From: CAYSIX01 sp964431205
Lineage (GTDB): Bacteria > Planctomycetota > Phycisphaerae > Phycisphaerales > Phycisphaeraceae
DNA length: 10,945 bases
Assembly: GCA_964431205.1 (NCBI GenBank)
Contig: CAYSIX010000141.1
Location: forward strand, 1 to 10,945
Reading direction: 5' to 3'
A program made the translations under genes and the position numbers. Each line of letters begins with the position of its first letter. The stretch's first letter is position 1. Positions 1 through 5,298 of the stretch are shown piece by piece. The notes beneath the pieces are model-generated. The model did not search any database. It was not told the origin of the DNA and worked only from the letters and a program-made list of their open reading frames with translations.

Positions 1-100
1 AATCTGATGCTGCATCGGTTACAGCCGGGCTAATGGGGCTTCTCACACGCGTTCTAAGAGCAATGACGGGAGGCAGCACGAGCAAGGCACGCCCCCGTAC

Positions 101-703
101 GTGCCCCGATCGCTGCTGGTTCTTCTACTGCTCCTGATGGGGTGGTCCGTATTCTGGTCGGTGGATGGTTTTTGTGAGCTGCATGGTGTGTCGCGACCGC
201 GGTGGCTTGCGACCGCCAACGTTTTCGTCAATCAAGTTGGGTTTCCACTGATTGCGCTGTGGGGAGCCTGGGTCGTGCCTTGGGCTATCTCAGCAGATGG
301 CGGTTGGCTCAAGCAGGTGCGCGTCTCGCCGAAATCATGGCTACGAGTGACAACATGCCTGCTTTTCGTGCCACCCGGGTTCTGCCTATTCCAGGTGGCC
401 TGGGCATGGCTGCCCTACGCGAGCGCATTCGCAAACCCTCAACTGCTGCTTAGCTCGTTGCGCGATGCGGCCATTAAGTCTTCGGCGGTTTGGGTCGCGG
501 CGGCGGTGCCCCTGGCAGCAGTGGCCATCATGCTTCGTCCTCGGATCAAGCGTCGCCTGCGCGAGACCGCCCGGCGCTGCGAGCTGTGCTTCGAGTGCGG
601 CTACTCCCTGCGGGGCCTCGAATCCGACCGGTGCCCCGAGTGCGGCGAGGCGATCGAGGCGCCGCGCATAACATCTGACGATGAGCCAGGGCCACGCACA
701 TGA
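101..703 (+). CDS. Multi-pass membrane protein with C-terminal zinc ribbon
   Basis: A 200-residue protein of unknown function. Hydrophobic stretches at about residues 4-22, 42-62, 83-104 and 128-144 suggest four membrane segments. The last 50 residues are a basic linker followed by a zinc ribbon: C163-x2-C166 with the CFECGYSLRGL signature, then C178-x2-C181. Ribbons of this form after a membrane domain are common in planctomycete proteins (family knowledge, from memory). The GTG start at 101 has no good ribosome-binding site nearby (a GGGAGG lies too far upstream, about 67-73). An ATG at residue 13 is an alternative start, but it would trim the first membrane segment. The 3' end overlaps the pqiA-like gene by 23 bases, so the two are probably translationally coupled. 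Its base composition looks slightly less GC-rich than its neighbours. The gene is fairly secure; the function is unknown. Confidence 0.75.
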   Translation: MPRSLLVLLLLLMGWSVFWSVDGFCELHGVSRPRWLATANVFVNQVGFPLIALWGAWVVPWAISADGGWLKQVRVSPKSWLRVTTCLLFVPPGFCLFQVAWAWLPYASAFANPQLLLSSLRDAAIKSSAVWVAAAVPLAAVAIMLRPRIKRRLRETARRCELCFECGYSLRGLESDRCPECGEAIEAPRITSDDEPGPRT

Positions 704-1328
704 CGGCGTCCGCGCGGCCGACGGGGCCGTCACCTGCCGGCGCTGCGGCGGGGGGTACACGCTCGACGCGGGGCCGACGATGCTGGCCGCCTGCCCGCAC
801 TGCGGCGCGGCGCCGGCGCCGCTGCTGCGACGGATCAACCGCAACGGCGTCGCGGCCGTGCTGGCGCTCGCCGCCGCCGTCGTGCTCGCGCTGGCGTTCG
901 TCACGCCGATGCTGGCGATGGCCACGCTCGGCGAGGTGCGCACGTTCTCGCTCGTCGGCGGGATCGCCGAGCTGTGGCGCCGCGGTGAGCGCCTCATCGC
1001 CGCCGTGCTGTTCCTGTTCAGCGTCATCTTCCCCGTGCTCAAGCTGGCGCTGCTGCTGACCGCGACGAGCCGGTACACGCCCCTGGCGGCGCGCTGGCGG
1101 AGGCGGCTGCACCACCTCGCCGCCGCCACCGGCAAGTACTCCCTGCTCGACGTGCTGGTGATCGCGGTCATGGTCGTGCTCGTAAAATTCGAGGGCATGG
1201 TCGAGGTCGAGGCCCGGGCCGGGACGCTGCTGTTCTGCGTCGCGGTGCTGCTGTCGATGGCCGCGGGCTGGTGCGCGTATCTGAGTGAGAGGAAGGAGGG
1301 AGAGGGGAAGATGGGAGGTAGGAGGTAG
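681..1328 (+). CDS. PqiA family (paraquat-inducible protein A) inner-membrane protein, single domain
   Basis: A 215-residue protein. It begins with a zinc ribbon (C19-x2-C22 and C38-x2-C41), followed by four membrane segments at about 56-75, 105-127, 150-170 and 178-198. The motifs FVTPMLAMATLG, SLVGGIAELWRRGE, SVIFPVLKL and GKYSLLDVLVIAVMVVLVKF are characteristic of the PqiA family. E. coli PqiA carries two such domains in about 417 residues; this protein has one. PqiA proteins normally work with MCE-domain PqiB in envelope lipid transport. No MCE protein is in this window, so a partner would have to lie elsewhere or be the next gene. The ATG lies inside the end of the upstream gene. The C-terminus (SERKEGEGKMGGRR) is encoded by a purine-only tract and may be poorly conserved. 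Family assignment is strong; the exact role is inferred. Confidence 0.88.
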   Translation: MSQGHAHDGVRAADGAVTCRRCGGGYTLDAGPTMLAACPHCGAAPAPLLRRINRNGVAAVLALAAAVVLALAFVTPMLAMATLGEVRTFSLVGGIAELWRRGERLIAAVLFLFSVIFPVLKLALLLTATSRYTPLAARWRRRLHHLAAATGKYSLLDVLVIAVMVVLVKFEGMVEVEARAGTLLFCVAVLLSMAAGWCAYLSERKEGEGKMGGRR

Positions 1329-1339
1329 GAGGAGAGGAT
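1286..1339 (+). repeat. Polypurine tract with tandem GGAGGTA units
   Basis: A stretch of almost only G and A on the plus strand covers the last codons and stop of the pqiA-like gene and runs past it. It includes GGAGGTA twice in tandem followed by GGAGGAG (about 1314-1334). It resembles stacked Shine-Dalgarno cores, but it is about 40 bases from the next start codon, too far to serve that gene directly. It may simply be slippage-prone sequence. Confidence 0.6.
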
Positions 1340-1376
1340 CGGGCAGCGCCATGGTGCGTGAACGGGAGCGGACGGC

Positions 1377-2045
1377 GTGAGTGAATCACACGAACCGAGC
1401 GAGCAGACGCGAGCGGACGAACCAGCACGTGGGCCGATGTCATCGTCACAGGCGGGTGCGCCCACGCCTCACCCGCCCGCCGGCCGCTTCCACTTCGGTG
1501 TCCTCGCCTGGCTCGGCGTGATCTTCCTGGCCGCGGGCGGAGCCGCGTGGTGGCTCGCCGCGCCGATCACCGACGGTCAACTCGTCACCGCCGTCCGCAT
1601 CCGCCAGAACACGAAGATCACCAACCCCAGCGGCGCCGCCGACGACCTGATGAGCAAGCTCAAACGCTTCGGCAGTCAGCCCGACTACTTCCTGCGCGTC
1701 CGCACGGACCGTGCCACCTTCGACACCGCCACCCGCGAGGACACGCCGATCGGCAACGGCCTGACCTTCGACCTGCCCCTGCCCCTGCGGCCCGATCAGG
1801 TCCGTGAAATCCGCGCGCTGCACGACGGCCTGCTCAGCGACACCCTCATCGACCGCGTCGACCTGCCCGCCGACTCCCCGCCCCCCGCCGGACTGGCCGG
1901 CCAGGTCTTCGCCTTCGAGCTGATCGTCACCGATCCCGACGACCCCGGCCGCACCGTCCGCCTCATCGCCATCGCGATCGCCGCGCTTGGCACCGCGATG
2001 CTGCTGCTGACCCTCGTGCGGTTCGTCTATCACCAGGCGGTGTAG
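1377..2045 (+). CDS. Hypothetical protein with two membrane anchors and an extracytoplasmic domain
   Basis: A 222-residue protein I do not recognise. The first 35 residues are polar and Pro/Ser-rich. A membrane segment follows at about 41-62, then a roughly 130-residue soluble domain, and a second membrane segment at about 195-216 close to the C-terminus. This predicts both ends in the cytoplasm and the middle domain outside the membrane. No cysteine cluster, nucleotide-binding motif or lipobox is visible. The GTG start at 1377 is preceded by GGGAG at 1364-1368 (8-base spacing); ATG 1437 is a possible shorter start. It lies 48 bases after the pqiA-like gene and is followed by tandem hairpins, so it is probably the last gene of a three-gene unit. 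Being next to PqiA, it could be a partner, but nothing in the sequence proves it. Its codons prefer C at the third position, unlike several neighbours that prefer G. Confidence 0.75.
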   Translation: MSESHEPSEQTRADEPARGPMSSSQAGAPTPHPPAGRFHFGVLAWLGVIFLAAGGAAWWLAAPITDGQLVTAVRIRQNTKITNPSGAADDLMSKLKRFGSQPDYFLRVRTDRATFDTATREDTPIGNGLTFDLPLPLRPDQVREIRALHDGLLSDTLIDRVDLPADSPPPAGLAGQVFAFELIVTDPDDPGRTVRLIAIAIAALGTAMLLLTLVRFVYHQAV

Positions 2046-2048
2046 CGT

Positions 2049-2107
2049 TCGGGCCGGCGCCCGAGCACGCGCCGCCGCGCGACTCGACCCGGGCCGCCGG
2101 GTCGTTT
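2049..2107 (+). terminator. Tandem hairpins, probable terminator of the three-gene unit
   Basis: Four bases after the stop of the preceding gene is a hairpin with stem TCGGGC/GCCCGA and loop CGGC (2049-2064). A second, stronger hairpin follows: CGACCCGG (2085-2092), loop GCCG, CCGGGTCG (2097-2104), then TTT. The T run is short, but the perfect 8-bp GC-rich stem at the end of a gene and before an opposite-strand tRNA fits a rho-independent terminator for plus-strand transcription. Confidence 0.6.
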
Positions 2108-2170
2108 GCGGGGGTGAGATGACGGGGAAAGGCCGCGGTGGGATTCGAACCCACGATGGGACAAGCCCAA

Positions 2171-2187
2171 CGGATTTGCAATCCGTC
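2171..2187. repeat. 17-bp direct repeat, copy 1 (anticodon region of tRNA-Cys)
   Basis: CGGATTTGCAATCCGTC, ending directly at the N gap. It is identical to 2246-2262 and covers the tRNA anticodon stem-loop. It could be an attachment-site core or the sequence overlap through which an assembler joined two contigs. Confidence 0.85.
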
Positions 2188-2197
2188 NNNNNNNNNN
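2188..2197. other. Assembly gap (10 Ns)
   Basis: Ten unknown bases interrupt the tRNA-Cys gene. Ten Ns is often a placeholder, so the true distance may differ, and order and orientation across the gap rest on the scaffolder. Confidence 0.95.
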
Positions 2198-2245
2198 CGG
2201 GCGCTTGCGCGTGTTCGTAAGTGCTTGATTTACAAGGCCGGCCAG
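2198..2245. other. Non-tRNA insert between the two tRNA-Cys halves
   Basis: These 48 bases separate the gap from the second repeat copy. They do not continue the tRNA: there is no T-arm consensus. They contain the small hairpins GCGC-TT-GCGC (2201-2210) and CTTG-ATTTA-CAAG (2224-2236), and the palindrome GGCCGGCC (2236-2243). This may be the end of an integrated element or unrelated sequence joined in error. Confidence 0.5.
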
Positions 2246-2262
2246 CGGATTTGCAATCCGTC
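2246..2262. repeat. 17-bp direct repeat, copy 2 (anticodon region of tRNA-Cys)
   Basis: An exact second copy of CGGATTTGCAATCCGTC, continuous with the 5' half of the tRNA (the D-arm and acceptor continue to 2288). Its left flank differs from that of copy 1 within a couple of bases. Confidence 0.85.
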
Positions 2263-2302
2263 CCCTTGGTCCACTCGGGCACGCGGCCGTCGAATCAATG
2301 GC

Positions 2303-2332
2303 ATTATAGACAGGCGATGGGCGGTGTGTCTG
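2303..2332 (-). promoter_or_regulatory. Sigma70-type promoter of tRNA-Cys
   Basis: On the minus strand there is a perfect -10 box TATAAT (2308-2303) with an 18-base spacer to CAGACA (2332-2327), which matches TTGACA at four of six positions. The -10 box lies 14 bases before the first tRNA base, so transcription would start about 7 bases upstream of the mature 5' end, normal for a tRNA trimmed by RNase P. It overlaps the first codons of the divergent AraC-type gene. Confidence 0.7.
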
Positions 2333-2691
2333 ACGGGTCGGCGGCGGGGGGTCTGAGCGCGGCCGAGGTCGCGCGGGTCAGGGCGTACGTCGATCGGAAC
2401 CTCACGAACGGGCTGTCGGTTCGGGAGCTGGCCTCGGCGGTGGGCCGCAGCGAGTCGTGCTTCGCCCGGCTGTTCCGGGCCGCGACGGGGATGACGCCGC
2501 GTCGGTTCGTGCTCGCTCGCCGCGTCGAACGCGCCCGGGCGCTGATCCTGGCGCCCAACCGCATGAGCCTGAGCGAGGTGGCGGCGGCGTGCGGGTTCGC
2601 CGACCAGGCGCACCTCGGCCGCACGTTCAAGCGGATCACGGGGCAGACGCCGGCGCGGTTCTGCCGTGCCCATGGCCGGGCGCCGCGCTGA
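2317..2691 (+). CDS. AraC/XylS-type transcriptional regulator, DNA-binding domain only
   Basis: A 124-residue protein made almost entirely of the double helix-turn-helix domain of the AraC family. The first HTH is LSVRELASAVGRSESCFARLF (about residues 33-53), followed by the linker GMTPRRFVLARRVERARALI. The second HTH is MSLSEVAAACGFADQAHLGRTFKRITGQTP. There is no N-terminal cupin or other sensor domain, so in size it resembles MarA/SoxS, which are controlled by their amount rather than by a ligand. I chose ATG 2317 because everything upstream is tRNA; GTG 2326 is the only close alternative. The ribosome-binding site is weak (ACAGG), and the start lies inside the tRNA promoter. The next gene on the same strand is a pirin 152 bases downstream, a plausible target. 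Confidence 0.85.
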   Translation: MGGVSDGSAAGGLSAAEVARVRAYVDRNLTNGLSVRELASAVGRSESCFARLFRAATGMTPRRFVLARRVERARALILAPNRMSLSEVAAACGFADQAHLGRTFKRITGQTPARFCRAHGRAPR

Positions 2692-2733
2692 CCGGCTCGC
2701 CCGATCCGCGTGCGACAGCAGGAACGTTCAAGA

Positions 2734-2752
2734 CCGGCCGGGTCCGGGACCC
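2734..2752. promoter_or_regulatory. Overlapping inverted repeats upstream of pirin (possible operator)
   Basis: GACC...GGTC and GGGTC-CGG-GACCC overlap in the gap between the AraC-type gene and pirin, about 90-110 bases before the pirin start. The position would suit an operator or an RNA hairpin. No clear -35/-10 pair was found around it, so this is only a candidate. Confidence 0.25.
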
Positions 2753-2830
2753 TACCGTATCGCGGTGCGTGGTTCGGCCGCCGCGCGCCGCCGCGTGACG
2801 CGTGCCGCGGCCTGGGGTTCGGACCCTTGA

Positions 2831-2836
2831 AAGGAG
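2831..2836 (+). promoter_or_regulatory. Strong ribosome-binding site of pirin
   Basis: AAGGAG 7 bases before ATG 2844. It decides the start codon against the in-frame GTG at 2802. Confidence 0.8.
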
Positions 2837-2843
2837 TTGCACG

Positions 2844-3566
2844 ATGACGGACACGACTGTTTCGAGCCGGCGTGAGGTCCGCCGCGCTGAGGACCGCGGC
2901 GCTACGGAGCTGGGCTGGCTGCACAGCCGCCACTCGTTCTCCTTCGGGCGGTACCACGACCCGCAGCGTATGGGCTACCGCTCGCTGCGTGTGCTCAACG
3001 ACGACGTGGTCGAGCCCGGGGCCGGCTTCGGTGAGCACGGCCACGACCACATGGAGATCATCAGTTGGGTGCTGGACGGGGCGTTGCGGCACCGCGACAG
3101 CACGGGCGGCGGGGGCGTGATTCGGCCGGGCACGCTGCAGGTGATGTCGGCCGGCACGGGGATCCGTCACAGCGAGATGAACGCGTCGGATGCCGAGCGC
3201 GTGCACTTCCTGCAGGTGTGGATCGAGCCGGCGGAGCGCGACCTCGAGCCGCGGTACGCCGAGCGGGCGTTCCCGGCCGAGGGGCGTCGGGATCGCTGGC
3301 AGCTCGTCGCCAGCGGGGACGGGCGGGACGGTTCGCTGCTGATTCACCGGGACGCGGCGTTGTCGATCGCGACGCTGGGCGCCGGCGCTCGCCTGACCGC
3401 GTCGATCGGCGAGGGTCGGCACGGCTACCTGCACGTGGCGCGGGGGTCGGTGACGGCTGACGGCGCGGCGTTGAACGCCGGCGACGCGCTGGCGTTCGCC
3501 GGCCCGGATCGATTCGAGCTGGTCGGCGGGGAGCCGAGCGAGCTGCTGCTGTTCGATCTGGCGTGA
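2844..3566 (+). CDS. Pirin family cupin protein (YhhW/quercetin 2,3-dioxygenase-like)
   Basis: A 240-residue bicupin of the pirin family, close to the length of E. coli YhhW. The N-terminal cupin holds all four metal ligands: H65 and H67 (in EHGHDHMEI), and H109 and E111 (in AGTGIRHSEMN). Other family motifs are LGWLHSRHSFSFGRYHDP, LRVLNDD and VHFLQVWIEP. Bacterial pirins bind iron or another divalent metal, and some cleave quercetin; the physiological substrate is usually unknown. I chose ATG 2844 because AAGGAG sits at 2831-2836 with a 7-base spacer; the longer reading from GTG 2802 adds 14 residues outside the usual start. The gene follows a stand-alone AraC-type regulator, which suggests inducible expression, perhaps under oxidative or xenobiotic stress (inference). 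Confidence 0.93.
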   Translation: MTDTTVSSRREVRRAEDRGATELGWLHSRHSFSFGRYHDPQRMGYRSLRVLNDDVVEPGAGFGEHGHDHMEIISWVLDGALRHRDSTGGGGVIRPGTLQVMSAGTGIRHSEMNASDAERVHFLQVWIEPAERDLEPRYAERAFPAEGRRDRWQLVASGDGRDGSLLIHRDAALSIATLGAGARLTASIGEGRHGYLHVARGSVTADGAALNAGDALAFAGPDRFELVGGEPSELLLFDLA

Positions 3567-3641
3567 CCACGCCGGCTGCGCCCGACGGTGAAGGACAAAA
3601 GTGGAGCATCCGCGACGGCGAGCGTAAATCGGCTTTTTGTT

Positions 3642-3738
3642 CGGTGGGGCGGCCGTCTCGGCTGCCGTCGCCGCGCAGCGGCGAATGATCCAAAAAAGTC
3701 TGCGGCCTGTCGGCGGGCGAGACGCCCGCCCCACGCGT
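3642..3738. repeat. Pair of inverted GC-rich palindromes (REP/BIME-like)
   Basis: The left element contains GGCGGCCG-TCT-CGGCTGCC (3648-3666, one mismatched pair). The right element contains GGCGGGCG-AGA-CGCCCGCC (3712-3730, a perfect 8-bp stem). Read on the opposite strand, the right element with its flank (GTGGGGCGGGCGTCTCGCC) matches the left (GTGGGGCGGCCGTCTCGGC) at all but two positions, so the two are head-to-head copies of one element about 45 bases apart. This is the layout of a bacterial interspersed mosaic element between genes. No protein is assigned here, and the region may also block read-through between pirin and the permease. Confidence 0.6.
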
Positions 3739-3864
3739 GGGCTACACCCGTGCCCGGCATGGTGTGCGACGGGCGGATGTCAGTCGCTATCGTGTGTCGG
3801 TGATGATCGCCGCGTCCCCACCGCGAATCGACAAGCTCGGCTATCTGCCACGCGGGGTGGGCCC

Positions 3865-5244
3865 GTGACGGGGCAGACGACGACGAGCGGCGCGCTCCGG
3901 CGTGAGCTGGGCGTGTTCGGCGCGGTGATGATGGGCCTGGGGTCGATCGTGGGCACGGGGGTGTTCGTGAGCATCGGCGTGGCGGCGGGGGTCGCGGGGC
4001 CGGCGGTGGTTCTGGCGATCGCGCTGGCGGCGCTGGTGGCGACGTGCAACGCCTTGAGCAGCGCGCAGCTCGCGGCGAGCCACTCGGTCAGCGGCGGGAC
4101 GTACGAGTACGGCTACCGCTACCTGCACCCGACGCTGGGGTTCACGGCCGGCTGGATGTTCCTGTTGGCCAAGAGCGCGTCGGCGGCGACGGCGGCGCTG
4201 GGTTTTGCCGGCTACCTGCTGCACAGCCTCGACGGTGACGGCCGGCGCTGGCTCGTGCCCGTGGCGGTCGCGACGTGCGTGGTGCTCACGGCGGTGGTGC
4301 TCGGGGGCATGCGGCGGTCGAGCGTGACGAACATCGTGATCGTGTCGATCACCCTTGCGGCGCTGGGCGTGTTCGTGCTTGCCGGGTTGCCGGTGCTCTT
4401 GCGGAACGGGACGGCGAACCTGTCGCCGTTCTTTGCGGTCGGCGAGGGCGGGGACGCTGGCGGGGGCGGCACGGCCGGCGCGGCCGCGGGCGGGTCGGTC
4501 GGCGGTATCCGCGGCCTCCTTTATGCCACGGCGTTGATGTTCGTGGCGTACACGGGTTACGGGCGGATCGCGACGCTGGGCGAGGAGGTGCGTGACCCGC
4601 GGCGGACGATCCCGCGTGCGATCGTGTGGACGCTGGCGGTGTCGGCTGCGCTGTATATCGCGGTGGGCGTGGTGGCGATCGCGGCCGTCGGCTCGGGCGC
4701 GTTGAGCGAAGCCACTGAGAGCCGTGCCGCGCCGCTGGAGGTGGTGTCGCGCACGTTCGGCGTGCCGGGCGTGCACTGGGTGGTGGCGTTGGGAGCGATG
4801 ACGGCGATGCTGGGCGTGCTGCTGAACCTGATCCTGGGGCTGTCGCGTGTGGTGCTGGCGATGGGCCGGCGAAGGGATCTGCCGGAGGCGACGGCGCGGC
4901 TCGACGCGGCGGGCTCGACGCCGTACGTCGCGGTGATCGTCGTCGGCGTGATCATCACGGGCCTGGCCGCGATCGGCAGCGTGCGGGCGACGTGGACGTT
5001 CAGCGCGTTCACCGTGCTGATCTACTACGCGATCACGAACCTGGCGGCGCTGCGGCTGAAACCGCACGAGCGGCTGTACCCGCCGGCGTTCGCCTGGTGC
5101 GGGCTGGCGGCGTGCCTGTTCCTGGCGTTCTGGGTGGATCGGCGGGTGTGGCTCACCGGACTCGGGCTGATCGCCGTGGGGCTGCTGTGGCACGCGTGGC
5201 GCCGGCGCATGACCCCGCCATCGCCCGAGACGCCGCATCGGTAG
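3865..5244 (+). CDS. APC superfamily amino-acid permease
   Basis: An integral membrane transporter of about 459 residues and roughly 12 predicted helices. TM1 carries the APC signature MMGLGSIVGTGVFV (22-35), the broken-helix Gly motif that contacts the substrate amino group in this superfamily. Other family motifs are SGGTYEYGYRYLHPTLGF (76-93) and, after TM6, LGEEVRDPRRTIPRAI (238-253). A Gly/Ala-rich stretch (about 193-214) lengthens the loop before TM6. I chose GTG 3865 because it places the signature about 20 residues in, as usual, with a G-rich potential ribosome-binding site just upstream. The open frame continues to 3637, but that part crosses the palindromic repeats and lacks protein character. 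Its substrate cannot be read from sequence; cationic or broad-range amino acids are typical. The next gene starts 54 bases downstream on the same strand, possibly in one transcript. Confidence 0.88.
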   Translation: MTGQTTTSGALRRELGVFGAVMMGLGSIVGTGVFVSIGVAAGVAGPAVVLAIALAALVATCNALSSAQLAASHSVSGGTYEYGYRYLHPTLGFTAGWMFLLAKSASAATAALGFAGYLLHSLDGDGRRWLVPVAVATCVVLTAVVLGGMRRSSVTNIVIVSITLAALGVFVLAGLPVLLRNGTANLSPFFAVGEGGDAGGGGTAGAAAGGSVGGIRGLLYATALMFVAYTGYGRIATLGEEVRDPRRTIPRAIVWTLAVSAALYIAVGVVAIAAVGSGALSEATESRAAPLEVVSRTFGVPGVHWVVALGAMTAMLGVLLNLILGLSRVVLAMGRRRDLPEATARLDAAGSTPYVAVIVVGVIITGLAAIGSVRATWTFSAFTVLIYYAITNLAALRLKPHERLYPPAFAWCGLAACLFLAFWVDRRVWLTGLGLIAVGLLWHAWRRRMTPPSPETPHR

Positions 5245-5298
5245 AATGCCGGGCCCACGCGGGTCTGTCGGCCCCGGTGCCCATGTCGAGGTGCACGC

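Larger units (their letters stand above)
2130..2288 (-). tRNA. tRNA-Cys (anticodon GCA), long variable arm, split by a gap and extra sequence
   Basis: On the minus strand the 5' half (2288 down to about 2246) reads acceptor GGCCGCG, UG, D-stem CCC/GGG with a GAGUGGACCAA loop, then the anticodon stem ACGGA and loop UUGCAAA. The 3' half (2187 down to 2130) repeats the anticodon stem-loop, then has a variable arm UGGG-CUUGU-CCCA, T-stem GUGGG/CCCAC around UUCGAAU, acceptor CGCGGCC and discriminator U. The two acceptor strands pair perfectly over 7 bp, so the halves belong to one gene. Anticodon GCA and U73 are both cysteine identity elements. CCA is not encoded. Between the halves lie about 48 bases that do not fit a tRNA plus ten Ns, and neither side alone gives a complete tRNA. 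Whether the gene is truly broken or misassembled cannot be decided here. A good promoter lies just upstream. Confidence 0.8.

Noticed and set aside
1..100. Possible gene or RNA at the left edge
   Set aside because: Only a short stretch with no coding pattern or RNA structure; GGAGG near 69 has no suitably placed start.
1351..1380. Nine-codon mini-ORF whose stop overlaps the GTG start of the 1377 gene
   Set aside because: Could couple translation, but it is too short and lacks any supporting signal beyond the overlap.
386..1465. Long minus-strand open frame of 359 codons
   Set aside because: Opposite the zinc-ribbon and PqiA genes; low-complexity Ser/Ala/Arg composition and no family motifs.
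2188..2245. Group I or archaeal-type intron in the tRNA anticodon loop
   Set aside because: The visible insert is too short, shows no intron core elements, and the 17-bp duplication fits integration or misassembly better.
2138..2356. Plus-strand open frame running through the N gap
   Set aside because: It translates the reverse of a tRNA gene and unknown bases.
2304..3734. Minus-strand open frame of 476 codons across the AraC-type and pirin genes
   Set aside because: Arg/Pro-rich shadow; both plus-strand genes beneath it have clear conserved motifs.
3637..3864. N-terminal extension of the permease
   Set aside because: It crosses the palindromic repeats and has no membrane or family character before GTG 3865.
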